A program made the position numbers and the translations under genes. Source: Siphonodentalium dalli (taxonomy: Eukaryota; Mollusca; Scaphopoda; Gadilida; Siphonodentaliidae). From it: a stretch of DNA of 64,000 nt. Within the stretch, counting starts at the first letter, position 1. Each line of letters begins with the position of its first letter. The DNA lies in assembly GCA_032622095.1 (NCBI GenBank), contig CP136069.1, positions 80,808,958-80,872,957 on the forward strand, given 5' to 3'. The notes beneath the pieces are model-generated. The model ran no database searches, was not told the origin of the DNA, and was given only the letters and a program-made list of their open reading frames with translations. Shown here piece by piece: positions 22,685 through 34,429 of the stretch.

Positions 22685-23932
22685 TAGGAAAATACGTCAA
22701 ATAAAAATTAATAGTGGATTGTTGAACTAATTGCATGCATCAAGCATTCAATATATGTGTATTCCATATTAATAGCAATCATTTCGAAATCAATAATAAT
22801 ATTTCCCAACCAACGGTGTTCATTTCCAAACCAAAAGTCTTTTGTATATTCAATATGAGACAATTTCATTCTAATATATATCGTTTTCTAATCAATCTTG
22901 ATAGATGCACAATTAATGTTCTATATCAATTCAATAGTACTCATATTCCAACCAATATATAAAACAAATTCTAATACAGCAATTATACGTCCTAATGATA
23001 CGTCAATTTCCTTTTAATGGCATTTCTATCAATAAACAACAATACGAAACTAACAGCAGTCCATGAAAATCTAACAGTCAAATCCCGAACTAATATGAGT
23101 CGATTAATAACCAATAGACAAAATAATCAAACAGACGCAAGATGGCGCTGCGTTGAACTTCCTGTGGTTGGGGGAACCACAGATTATATATAGATTTTGT
23201 GGAGGACTTCGGTTCACGTTACGTCAGCAATATATACATAGACTAAATAGATATGTGGTTCCCACCACGCGTATACATAACGTCACATGAATCAAGTATC
23301 ACAACATCCCTGGTGGCGCCCCTAGCGTTAATTCGAGAATTGGTTATTGGTTTGTAAACAGTAGTTATTAAAATGTCAACTGCGATCATTGAATATTACC
23401 GGAAATAGATAATTGATTTTGAAGTTAGATACTGATTGGAATACGAAACATATTGAATTGAAATGTGGATATGATATCTATTAAATATAATAATGACAAG
23501 GTCTATCGATTTGAAAATGAACATCGTTGATTGGGGAATTCTATATTGATTAGGAAAATGTGTCTATTGGTTTGAAAATGAACATAGTTGATTGGGGAAA
23601 TCTATATTGATTAGGAAAATATGGCTATTGAAACGGAATATACATATGTTGAATATGCGATAGTTGTACTAATTGTTTGTTATTAGATATTGGTTAAACA
23701 ATGAATAACATTAAATTGAAATAGAACATTAATTGTGTATCGGTCAATATTGATTATGAACGACATGTTAAATTTGAATTGTCTCCTATTGAATATAAGA
23801 ACGACTATTGGTTTGAAAATGGACACCATTGGTTTGAAAGACTGCTATTAAAAGAAATGGACTTCTATTGAATGTGCGTTTCGTGTAATTGTTTAAACAA
23901 ACCACCATTAACTTTTATTTCATGTAATTTCC
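22685..23932. repeat. Long inverted repeat, 1.25 kb, with 20-22 bp internal periodicity
   Basis: The left arm (about 22685-22962) matches the reverse complement of the right arm (about 23640-23932). The right part (23450-23900) is a degenerate series of units beginning ATTG, such as ATTGGTTTGAAAATG and ATTGATTAGGAAAATG, spaced 18-23 bp apart. A single-arm relative lies at 37735-38145. The middle (about 22970-23380) is unrelated AT-rich DNA. Frames on the arms are repeat-derived. Confidence 0.75.
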
Positions 23933-23999
23933 TACCCAACGGCCGCCCTTATTATGCCCTTGATTTTATGACCGAAAATATTATTTTTATTCAAAACAT

Positions 24000-26790
24000 T
24001 GAGAAGTAAAACGTCTTCTAAATCCACCAGTGTTGCGCGCGCATCACAACTTGACCGATTCATTTCGCAAAAGTTAATTCGTGACGTCAAGGAGTCCCAA
24101 TAAAAAAGTTATATTGCACACTTTGGAGTCCAAAATGACATTCGGGAGTACAATATGACATTTTCCCGGACTATCACGTGGCGACTTTTGTCCAATCGGA
24201 AATGGTGTCAGTTAAGGGATGAATAATAATATAGCTTATTGATGTGTGCATATTTACCAGACCCCAACATCGCCAACAAGCCATCACGTGCATACAAAAT
24301 GTAAGATGCACCATGTTTCCTTCATCTTAACCGCGATAGGGGCTACAGTGTGTTGATGGTGTATGTGCGTGTGTGTGAGGGTGGGTGTGTGAGGGTGTGT
24401 GTGAGGGTGTGTGTGTGTGGGAGAGGGTGTGTGCAACTTATCATGCATGGTTTTTTGTTAATATCGTGGGAAATATCAGATATTGAAACATGGAGTATTG
24501 CAAACCTATAGTTTGTTGATTGCTTAAACGGATTTAGATAATTTCAAGTGCGAGAAAGACAATAGGGTGTATCTTGGCGAAGTGTCAGTGATGTAGCAGA
24601 TTCGCGAGCATGTGTCTCTTTATAATTATGTGAGCGACTCTCGGTCAATTGCACCGAACTCCGTGGAACTCACACAGCAACACAATATAGACGATGAAAT
24701 CTCGAACCTGAGTCGTTATTTCGTGGGAGAATCTGCATTCCGAATCCGAAATCGATCATGGTGCGGGGCTAAATCGAGATTACACAGATTCCAGGTTAGA
24801 TTTTGAAATCCAAGTGGTCACCGGTACTAGGTTCAATGTTCTCCCAGCGTCAAACATAGCTCATGTATTTGACACAAGTACGATTTGTATCTTATATTTA
24901 TAATGTCCTTATAATGTCCATGTTTGCTGTTAAAGTCAAGCGTTTCTTCTATGTTTACATACATGGCACCTAATTAGCTGCCAATCCGACTTAATCGCAT
25001 CTCTTTTCCAGGTAAAGTTTGTTTATTGCCGAGGGCAAGCATTTCTAACAGCTCTAGATCTCCTGTATCAAATTCCGAAGACGTTGCGGAGAACACACGA
25101 AACTTGTCAGTTGTACAGGGACGTGACGACAGGGATTGGTTGGGGTGTCTCCCCCGAACTTTTTTGACATTTCCAACAGTTGGAAATTGCATGCCTGACA
25201 CAGCATTAGGTGGACATTAATTTGATAACATAAATAGGTTGGAATTGTTTGATATTCCAACCACTAATAGTTGTATGGTAATTCTTAAATCTTAGGGTGT
25301 GTCAGTTTGGATATTCCCAAGGCGGTGCAAATGGAATTATGCGAACCTGATGGGAACCCTATAGCCACGTACCTAGAACGTGTAAAATTGACTGACACTA
25401 TACAGTCATGCTATCCTAGAATAAGCTTTACATTTGAGTTTATGGGATTGGGAGATGCACCTCACGTGCGACCACAATACCACAACATTGGCTACATGGG
25501 CAAAGTTTTATTTTCCAACTACTGCACAGCACAGAAATTGACAAGGATTTGCTTCAAGTTCGTCATCAACCCGAAGTGCTCCCCCAGAGTTACTATCAAT
25601 AACATTATTATGTGGCTAATTTCAGTAACAGTCTCCCGGTTTACACTCGATAACACAAATTTCTATCCGCATTTAAATTCTTTCATATGGATCGCTTACA
25701 TTCTGCAATAATTTGTACCTAAGGGACGGCTTCTTTTGTTTTATTGTCTTTTTAAACTCCGAGGTGGGGAAATCTCTGTGTTCCTGATTACGATTACGGA
25801 ATCAGAATCGTTTGCCGATTCTGGTCTGTTCGTTTACCGAACCTCTTCGTACGGAGTGTAATCCTTTCTTAATCCATATTCTCCCACGAAATAACGACTC
25901 TGACCACACGTAGTAACACGTTTTGCATGGACATAGCTACCCAAATAATGGCACTATAACTTGGCTAAGGACTAAAATATGAATGTAATCTGATCCGAAA
26001 ACGCATAACCTACTAAACATGTGTTACAAGAATAACAAAATACCCACAACCACCAATATCCTTCAAAATGATCATGTCGGCAATACGTTCAGCTGTCGAG
26101 TAAAATCGTCATAAAACAGATTTGTTTTTCTGTTTCCACAGACAGCTGTCGTTGACGACAAACAATAATACCAGCGTGATCGAGTCAAAGTGAATGCACC
26201 GGCCGATGCAGACTATATACAAAAGACAATAATTATGTTGACCAGTACGATACAGATGCCTATCATGTTGCAATCAAATTACTTTGAAACACCAAAATCG
26301 TACATTATTATCACACAGTGTGTGTGTGTGTGATTATATGGTTCAGAACAATGGTAGAACCTTATACTATAGAGCATGACTGGCGCACTTAAGTGGCATC
26401 TATTTACAGGTTCCAGTATATCATTCCTCTCATCAAATCTCTATGATAAAAAACAACGTTGTTACATTCTCAATTTGGAAGCGGGTTATGGCATAGAGGG
26501 ATAAGGTTGTAGCAACTGCCATATTCTATGTGACGGGTTTTGGTATATCTGTAATCTCCGATCGGCATCGGTAAATCAGAACAATGTTAAGGTTTTCTAC
26601 AGAAATGTGACATATAATGTGTTGGTCCTAAGATAGACGGTTATTGAGTGACCATCAACATCCATGGCATACACACACTGATGCATAAGTGTAGGTAAAT
26701 TATGCTAACATGTTCTTATTAACAATCATATAGCATTTGCTTGAACTCGTTTTGCGAGTATTTCAAAGAATATACAATTGATATATATGA
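24000..26790. other. Unassigned region with possible exon-like frames
   Basis: A frame ending at a CAG/GTTAGA donor (24794) and another after an AG at 25011 can be joined in phase, and a 135-codon frame follows an AG at 25295 (to 25711). None matches a family I know, and the last begins in a dispersed repeat (GTGCAAATGGAATTATGC). A 30-bp block AGTCGTTATTTCGTGGGAGA at about 24714 recurs inverted near 25880. A GT-rich tract lies at 24362-24432. I leave these frames unnamed. Confidence 0.3.
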
Positions 26791-27152
26791 TACTAGCAGG
26801 GTGACCAGACTTCGTCCGGGCTGTTTCCCCTCTGCTTTCATCCGTCAAAAGGCGCGATTTGACCTTGAATTGACCATTTTGAAGGTCAAGGTCAGGTCGG
26901 GGTCACGATTTGACCCGTCCCAAACACTCTCCGGACAAAAGTACCATTAGGTATCAAATTTCGTCGAAATCCGTCGAAAGGCGCGATTTGACCTTGAATT
27001 GACCATTTTGAAGGTCAAGGTCAGGTCGGAATCACGATTTGATCAGTCGAAAACACTGCCTAGTTTTCCCAGCCATTGCTAACAAACAAACAGATAGACA
27101 GAAGTACATGTAACAAACAGACAGACAGAAGTCCCAAATATATATATTAGAT
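26791..27152 (+). repeat. GGTCA-rich dispersed repeat, short copy
   Basis: Starts TACTAGCAGGGTGACCAGAC and contains two blocks of TTGACCTTGAATTGACC ... GAAGGTCAAGGTCAGG. It ends with ACAGACAGACAGAAG and AAATATATATATTAGAT. It has the same start and end signatures as the 45.7-51.5 kb units. Confidence 0.85.
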
Positions 27153-27855
27153 GGTCAATTGCATACGCCACAATGATTCACACATTAGATACCTCTAAGT
27201 ATTGAGCACTCGACGGACCAGCCACATTCTTGCATGGTTTATACAATCCATAGGTGACTACCGATATATAATAACCTGTGTGACATGAACTAGGCTATTG
27301 AATGTCGTTCATTTAGTCTGAAATATTGTATCTGACGTTCAGACAAGTCTTAGAAAAACACTTAAACCTCGAGAATAAACAGACTCGTTCTTAGACGGCT
27401 ATTATGGTCCCAAATTTTGAAAAAAGTAACGACATTTTTTTTTGTGTCCTAGAGATCTGATGAGAGGAAATGATCTTGCAGATGCCACTGAAATGCGTCA
27501 ATCACACACTATATTATTCAACGTATATGCTGGACCATAGAATAAACATAATGTGTGAAAATGGGTGATTTTGTTGAGTCAAAGTAATTTCATTTGAATA
27601 TGATGGGCATCAGTGTTACATTGAAGCTGGAAATATCACAATGGACGACCAATGTAACGAAGAAAATAAATTATTTCTTTTTCGATTATTCTTGTGGTTT
27701 ACCAAGTGGGGTAAAACACTCATATTTTGGCTTGTCCGCTATAACCCGACCCTCCCCTATATGTCCCTATCTGGTTATTGGAGGGGGAGTTTCTATATAT
27801 AGGAAGCCAAATTCACATTTAATAATTAATTTCACTTAAGCGTAATTATTTTCGC
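27153..27855. other. No supported gene
   Basis: AT-rich sequence with no exon or repeat structure I can name. Confidence 0.4.
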
Positions 27856-27859
27856 TTAA

Positions 27860-28498
27860 AGGGGTACTGTACGCCAATTTCAATAAATTCCCGGTAACAA
27901 TTGCGATCTGATATCAATATTATATTTTAAAATAACGTCTTTGAGTCGACGATGTCTAGTACTGAAAACGTTCCGGTTAACAGGCTATCATAAAAGTCAA
28001 ATTGAATTATTTAATATAAATGAATTTATGGCTGGAGTCATAAAATGGCGAATTATGCCATTACGAGTTACCGTTCTTGAAATTTCACATGTTGGATGTC
28101 TTTTATCGACGGCCGTTTACGACGAACATTATTGAGTTGCGAACAAAACATGTTACATGCAAGAGGAAGTCCCTTTATAACCAATTTGGAAAAAAAGAGA
28201 AGAAACAAGATTCATAAAGCGTCAAGTATTTTTATAGGGGGTGAGATTGTTCGATGGAAGAGATTGCAGGCATCAATTGAACTTCCGGTTCATCCTGCAA
28301 CCTGCGTCTTCTCCGGTGAAGGTCAGAAACATGGCGCGTTAGTTTGAAATCGTAATATTTTTATTTCCAAGATCAATATTTTCGTCGCTAAATTAGGTTT
28401 ATACGAAACTCATATAATACACGAACACAATCTAACTTGAAAGTTATGTCAATGGGAGTAAATAAAAAAAATGGACTATCTCTGTGTACAGTACCCCT
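27860..28498. mobile_element. TTAA-flanked MITE, family B, copy 2
   Basis: Ends are AGGGGTACTGTACGCC and, inverted, AGGGGTACTGTACACA, with intact TTAA on both sides (27856-27859 and 28499-28502). It is 639 bp and shares its left interior with 20500-21057. No transposase is encoded. Confidence 0.85.
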
Positions 28499-28689
28499 TT
28501 AAGTGCAATCAATTGGGCTTATTCGCAATTAATCACATTTAACAAGACAGTCAATGACTGTGGGGTCGCTCACCAGACTGTAAAGGCGGAGAAGACTGGG
28601 ACTCTGAAGACTACAATAGTCAGTATGTTTTATAACGTAATTAATTTTTTCGAAATTTTAATTTAAAATTAAAAAAAATATTTCATAAA

Positions 28690-29186
28690 AAAAAAAAAAA
28701 TTGAGCAAGAAGTAAAATGTAAAAAAAAAAATTCCCATATAAAAATTTAGTTTTTTGGTTAAATTGAGCAAGAATTGAAATATAAAAAAAAAAATCTAAA
28801 AATTTTTTTTTAAGATATTGACCCTGGCTCTGCCCATGTTTGCCCTAGTGACCCCATTTTAACAAATCTGAACCCCAGTAAACCAAGGACCCTCCATACC
28901 AAATATAAGCCTAATAGGCCCAATGGTTCTTAAGAAGTTGTTTTAAGAATTACAATGGAGGGAAAGAGTTATGGCCCTGGCTTCACAACTATTTGACTTT
29001 GTGACCTCATTTTAACAAATCTGAATATGAGTCACCTAGAGAACATCCACACCATACATTGTATATGAAACCATTTGGTCTTATGTGTCTAGAGAAGATG
29101 TTTAAACAATTTTTGATGGACGATGGAAGAGTGATGACTATACCTGGTAGCTCCACCAGAGTCTTTGCCTCAGGTGAGCTTAAAAC
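28690..29186 (+). repeat. GGTGAGCT-type dispersed repeat, copy 1
   Basis: The order TTGAGCAAGAAGT, CCCTGGCT, GACCCCATTTTAACAAATCTG, CTGAACCCCAG, GACCCTCCATACC, TGGCCCTGGCTT and TCAGGTGAGCTTAAAA is repeated at 30615-31045 in the same orientation. The ending 'GATGACTATA...CTC...CAGGTGAGCT' is a pattern I associate with abundant molluscan repeats. Confidence 0.75.
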
Positions 29187-29377
29187 TATAATCAGTACCA
29201 AACTTGAACTCAACAACTCAAATAGTTTGTCTTATGGAAGGGGTTAATGTTTTTGGAGTTATTGGTTGATTCTTAAACTTATAAAGCTGTCTCTATTAGA
29301 AACAGTCTCAATCAACAAATGGTGGTCCACACAAACCACAGAACCATTTTTAGGGTAGAAATTAATTGAAAGGTAGT

Positions 29378-30334
29378 CAAAGTCTTCTCGTACTAAAACC
29401 AGCTAAGATATTGGGATAACTAGATGATGGCATTTAGTCGGAGTTCGCGCCCTATGTATTCTTATGACACGAGTTACGCCCAGGATCTGTGGTGGGAATA
29501 TGTGGTGTATTTTACTCGATTTACCTAACAAATCAATACATGATGCTATATACATCGGAAAGAGAGACATCTTGTGGTCATAATGGTGTATAATAATCTA
29601 GAGAGACATCTTGTGGTCATAATGGTGTATAATAATCTAACTTTCATGTTAAATTACACATAGAATATTCCGGTTGATTGTCACCAACATCGCTGTTTTG
29701 ATATGTGTGTTTACGTTTTAAGTGAAAGCTGAAGTGTTCCGAAGAACTTCGGCATAATCCGGAGTTTGTTTTGGCCGAGACGAATTTCGATACAAACAAA
29801 ATGGCAGTCCCCATATTATTCTAATGCTCGTTGTGTTTACACTGTTTTAAACTGTGAGATATTTGTAATTCCCGTAATTTATTTAATGTATTACATTTAT
29901 ATCTTCAATATTTACTTAATCTATGTATGTATTTATTTATTGACATGTATAATTACGATTACAATGGAGAATTCATCGTGCGTGGTTGATCGAAAATCTA
30001 CGGAATATTTTCACCGGAAAATGCCGAACGCAGTTCGTGGGGTCAACTGAGTTCGCATACTTTTAAAAATATGTAAACACTGCGGTAAATGTCTCTTTTC
30101 ACATTAAATTACCGCTTTCAATTCACAACTGATGTGGGTTTCAGATCAAATAGCATGTCTTCTGCGGAAAATATCCGTTTATTGTCGCAATTGTGATATT
30201 TTATTTCATATAATTGCGGGTCATTAACGCTTAACTCGTGTCATAAGAATGCATAGGGCGCGAACTCGGTCTAAATGCCAGCATCTAGCTATCCCAATAT
30301 TTTAGCTGGTTTTAGTAGGAGAAGACTTAATTGG
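29378..30334. mobile_element. Unclassified DNA element with about 95-bp terminal inverted repeats
   Basis: The left arm 29378-29472 (AGTCTTCTCGTACTAAAACC, GGCATTTAGTC, TTCGCGCCCTATG, TCTTATGACACGAGTTA) is mirrored with few mismatches by 30232-30334. The interior carries two direct copies of AGAGAGACATCTTGTGGTCA (about 29561 and 29600) and no transposase-like frame. A target duplication is not certain. It lies between the two copies of the GGTGAGCT-type repeat. Confidence 0.7.
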
Positions 30335-30614
30335 ACTAGTTGAAAGGAAGTGTTAAAACTGTATATATGACAGACCCACCATTTGAACAAAGTAATAGTT
30401 TATATGAGTAGAGACTTGAATGCTCCTGGGAATACATTTGACACTCAATTTCAAAATTAATAACCAAAACAAAACCTGTCTGGTCTGGCTAGTGAGAGCT
30501 AGAAGCACCAATGGACAAGGATGAGGGGCTTCTTTAATATTTGTGTCTTTAATAATTAACTTAAAAAATTTGTTTTTATTGAAATAAATAAAAAAATAAA
30601 AAAAATGTTTTTGT

Positions 30615-31045
30615 TTTTTTTTTTCAATTGAGCAAGAAGTTCAATCTAAAAATGTTTTTTTTTTAGGAGTTGTGTCCCTGGCTTTGCCCCTATTTGACCC
30701 AGTGATCCCATTTGAACAATCTGAACCCCAGTCACCCAAGGACCCTCCATACCAAATATAAGCTAAATCGACCCAATGGTTCTTGAGAAGAAGTAATTCC
30801 AAGAATTACTATGGAGAAATAGAGTAATGGCCCTGCTTTCGCAACTATTTGACCCAGTGACCTCATTTGAACAAATCTGAATGTGAGTCACCTAGGGAAC
30901 ATCCACACCAAATATGAACCCATTCGGTATTATGGTTCCGAAGAAAAAGATGTTTAAAGAATTGTTGACGGACAGACGGACGATGGACGGACGACGGTTG
31001 ATGACTATAGCTCCACCGGAGACTTCGTCTCAGGTGAGCTAAAAA
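30615..31045 (+). repeat. GGTGAGCT-type dispersed repeat, copy 2
   Basis: Same family as 28690-29186. This copy keeps a fuller 3' part: TTGTTGACGGACAGACGGAC, a second GACGGACGACGG, then GATGACTATAGCTCC and CAGGTGAGCTAAAAA. Confidence 0.75.
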
Positions 31046-31166
31046 TGAATAAGCTGCATGCGGGCTGGCTTACCTCGTATGGTTTACTTATTGACTTAAA
31101 TCAGGGAACAAACCCTATTTTCATATTATCAGCATCCCTGTACCAAAAATTGGTGTATCATTCCTT

Positions 31167-31320
31167 GAGCTCTAGAGTTTTTTTTTATTAAATCAGCATC
31201 TCTTGCACAGAACTATACTATTTCCATGGCCAGATAATATAGTGAGCTCTAGAGTTTTTTTTTTATTAAATCAGCATCTCTTGCACAGAACTATACTATT
31301 TCCATGGTCAGATAATATAG
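31167..31320 (+). repeat. Tandem duplication, two 75-77 bp units
   Basis: GAGCTCTAGAGTTTTTTTTT, AAATCAGCATCTCTTGCACA, GAACTATACTATTTCCATGG and CAGATAATATAG occur twice in succession with one or two differences. Confidence 0.9.
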
Positions 31321-31542
31321 CGAGAATGTGGTGGCACTGAGGGCTTGCTTCCCGCATATGGTGTTCCTGTATGATCGAAAATTGAAGAATATCAAAGTTG
31401 CTCTGACTAAAACAGAGGGTAATACTATCGCGAGTCAGCCATTTTGATAAAGAAGTTACATGTAGGCTAGCTCCCCACCCATTCAAACCAATGAAAACAA
31501 GATGTGTCAATAGGAGGTAAGGTTAAGTTAATGATACTTCAA

Positions 31543-31548
31543 TTTATT
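31543..31548 (-). terminator. Candidate poly(A) signal of the UNC93-like gene
   Basis: AATAAA on the minus strand, about 355 nt downstream of the stop codon at 31904. The hexamer is frequent by chance in such AT-rich DNA. Confidence 0.25.
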
Positions 31549-31903
31549 CACCAGGGGTGTTTAGTTACATATAACAATTGCGTTTAATAAGCACAATTCA
31601 TTTTTAAATGTGAATCTGGCCTCCCATATGTTCCTGGTCATTAGAGCACAACCCTATTGTTACAACCGTTCCGTGATTTTTGGTAAAGCACATAAATTTC
31701 CAAGGCGTCTGTCAATTTCCAAGGAGTGTGTCGTGATCAACACGTGCTCAATTGCGAGTTTCAGGTCAATTGTGCTCTTAGTCGCATGCGAATAGTTCTT
31801 TACCAGGATAAATCTCGTCTTCGACTCGATTGATTCTGATAAAGAGATATTATTATGTTCTAACCCTCGCGTATAGAGAAGGCGCATATCAAATCGTTTG
31901 TCT

Positions 31904-32145
31904 TTAACCCTGAGGCACATTAATTCCTTCATCTCCGTGTTTCATGTTATATTTTTTCAAGAAATACTCAAGAATAGAATAGGTTACCAGCCCAAGTACA
32001 CATAATACCGTGAGGATATATAGCTTATACTGCATGCACAGGTACTGAGAATAAAAATAGGACGCTGTGTAGCAAATTCCTTGAATAAACTGGAAACAGG
32101 CGTATGCTTCCGTAGATTTCGTCTTGAACAATATTCCCATGAACG
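31904..32145 (-). CDS. Last coding exon of an UNC93-like transmembrane protein
   Basis: On the minus strand a pyrimidine tract and AG (CCTCTCTTTTGCAG) precede the exon, which begins two bases before the Phe codon and encodes 79 residues to a TAA at 31904. The residues match the end of UNC93/MFS-type proteins: a FMGILF segment after the missing WQTQ region, an EAYACFQFIQG stretch, a helix to YFYSQYL, CMQYKLYIL, and a final helix (VLCVLGLVTYSILEYFL) with a short charged cytosolic tail. UNC93 proteins are 12-helix membrane proteins; vertebrate UNC93B1 traffics Toll-like receptors, and UNC93A-type members are far less understood. Only the last two helices are here. Upstream exons must lie at higher coordinates, perhaps beyond long introns, and I did not find them. 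The resemblance is to the UNC93A-like group, but this cannot be settled from one exon. Confidence 0.75.
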
Positions 32146-32466
32146 CTGCAAAAGAGAGGAAATTTATTTCTTGAGATTTGCGTGAAATAACATTGTAACA
32201 CCAAAATAACTCACTATTCGAACTTAAAAATCAAAATTGTCGTAGCATTATTCTTCTTAGAAAGTATAGAATTCAAATTATTTTTCTAAATTTTTCAGTG
32301 TAAACGCTTTGAATCCCTGCCGAACTACCGTTGCGGTACTCACCGTGAGTATCATCTTTCGGGGCCCTATGAGGAGAAAAACTGGGCTAAACCCCGCCCT
32401 GAAAAATAAATATTCTGACCCACCATTTGTTTTAGCTTCCGCCGCCCCAATTCATTTCCTTTTAAA

Positions 32467-32857
32467 GGTACTTAATCCGATCAGACTGAGTATATATATA
32501 TCATCAAGTTACAACAACAACAACATTTCTTCAAAATACGCTTTTGTTATCAGAATCGATTAATTACAACAAAATAATGCTAACCGCTGTCAGCTATGAT
32601 ATAAAATTTCCCGAAACGACTTATTTATCAACATGTTGTTCAACGAAATTCATCTTCATCCGCAATTTTGTCCGAGACAATCGGTTTGACGACTGTTTCT
32701 GAGCCACAACTAATTACAGAGAAATAACAAATATCAAAAATTGATATCTGATCACTCTGAACTTTGATTAGTGGCTTCCTCGACTCGAATCAAATATTTT
32801 TCACCCCCGAAGCCAAAGGAGTAGTTGTTTTGGAGCATTAGTTCGGATTATGCATCC
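32467..32857. mobile_element. TTAA-flanked MITE, family A, copy 3
   Basis: Starts AGGTACTTAATCCGATCAGA after TTAA (32463-32466) and ends before TTAA at 32858-32861. It keeps the right-arm block CTCGACTCGAATCAAATATT and GAAGCCA. It is shorter and more diverged than copies 1 and 2, and contains AACAACAACAACATTTCTTC, shared with copy 4. Confidence 0.75.
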
Positions 32858-33129
32858 TTAATATTTATCAAAGTTCCATCCAAAATTATTGTATATCTGT
32901 ATTTTATATTTGCATAACGAAACCTTTTCATTATTTCCATGTGTTCATTATTGATTTATAGCGATCACCAAGGGTGCTTATATTTTTCAAGATCGCGGGT
33001 ATAGATTTTGGAGAAAATATCACGTGACTTCCGGTTAGCAACCGTGTGGAGAGTGCAAAAAAAAACGCGGAATTGGAAATGAAGCATCGCGATAAAAATG
33101 AAAGTGACTACTTCACAACTTACGAAGAA

Positions 33130-33386
33130 TTCACTTGTGATTTAAGTCTATTAATTTCATTTAGACCTATGTCGTTGGTTAGCTTATGAAAACTAAAAAG
33201 GAAGAAGTCATGACGATAATCCAGACAAGATTTTGTCTTGTCAATTTGGCATGTCGTCTCCGTCGTGACCACTGCATGATTTTACATAAATTGTTCTTAG
33301 CGTTATGTCGCCGAAAAAAGGCAAATTTGAGGCACATCACGTGTGGTTGCTCGACTACGTGCCACGTACGATTCATATTACGATAG
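33130..33386 (-). repeat. Dispersed repeat, copy 2 (partner at 1298-1560)
   Basis: Reverse-complement relative of 1298-1560. In this copy the minus-strand frame from 33376 (MNRTWHVVEQPHV...) is open for 65 codons, with Arg/Lys-rich and Cys-poor content. It is most likely a surviving piece of an element's coding region; I recognise no family. Confidence 0.5.
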
Positions 33387-34012
33387 AACTATCTCCAATC
33401 ACAGTACACGTCATCTGGCGACCTCAATTGAAATGCATACAATCATTAATCGGACATGGCTCATTCGAACCCTAAAATGTATGTATACATACGTAATTCG
33501 AGAAAAGGGGTCTCAAAACATGCATATGCAAACTATTCCTGAGCTAATTCGTCGATATAGCGCTAAAAACGCGTTTTGCTAGTTATATTTTTGCGTAAAT
33601 TTGATATCGTTTCTCTGTTCCGGTTAAATTTTTCTAATCAGCCGATCTTCCGAGCGATGCAGGCAGCGCTCGTGTGTTTTCGGAAATAAGTGCATTCTCG
33701 ATATCGCCATGTTTGTGACGTAATATTTTTCAAGTTTCCCCAGCGTCTCTATCATTTTCGGTACGCGATAATGTGTTTCCGTTGGATATTATTTGTCCAT
33801 GCGAGATTAATAACCTCTATTGACAAGGATGTATCGATAGAACGGTTTTCCAGTTTGATACACAATGTCAACATGAATTTTAGTCATTTACATTGATCCT
33901 TGGAACACATTGATTTTTCTCAAATATACTCTAATCGCAATTTTGTTGGCAATAATTTTCAGTTGAGTGTGTCGATGAACTGCAGTTAGTTAAATTCCGT
34001 AGTTCTTTGTAA
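33387..34012. other. No supported gene
   Basis: AT-rich DNA with short frames only. Confidence 0.4.
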
Positions 34013-34425
34013 AGGTACTCAATCCGATCAGACGGTCCCCATACCATCAAGATACAACAGCAACAACATTTCTTCAAAATACGCTTTAGTTATCAGAATC
34101 GATGTATAGCAACAACATAACGCTAATCACTGTCAACTATAGTTTCAAATTTCCCCCCACAAAATATGGCCGTATTATCACTAAAGTATCACAAAAATTT
34201 ACCGTATTACCACTTGACTTTAGAGTTATCCATCTTCATCCGCAATATTGTCCGAGACCCTCCGTTTGACCACGTGTTTCTGGGCCACATATTATTACAC
34301 ATCTCGAGAAATAACAAACTTTGACAATCGATATCTGTTCATTCTGAGCTTTGGTGGGTGGGGTCCTCGACTCAAGTCTAATATTTTGTTAACCCCCGAC
34401 GCCAGAGAAACACTAATTTAGGACC
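34013..34425. mobile_element. MITE, family A, copy 4 (decayed)
   Basis: Left end AGGTACTCAATCCGATCAGA is intact, but its TTAA has decayed to GTAA. The right end has lost its terminal repeat. Interior blocks (ACATTTCTTCAAAATACGCTT, TTATCCATCTTCATCCGCAA, CGATATCTGTTCATTCTGAG) match the other copies, especially copy 3. Confidence 0.7.
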
Positions 34426-34429
34426 GAAT

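Noticed and set aside
24612-25711. Three frames that could be joined into a spliced gene (donor at 24795, acceptors at 25011 and 25295)
   Set aside because: Splice sites are plausible, but no product resembles a known family and the third frame begins inside a dispersed repeat. Conservation or transcript data would be decisive.
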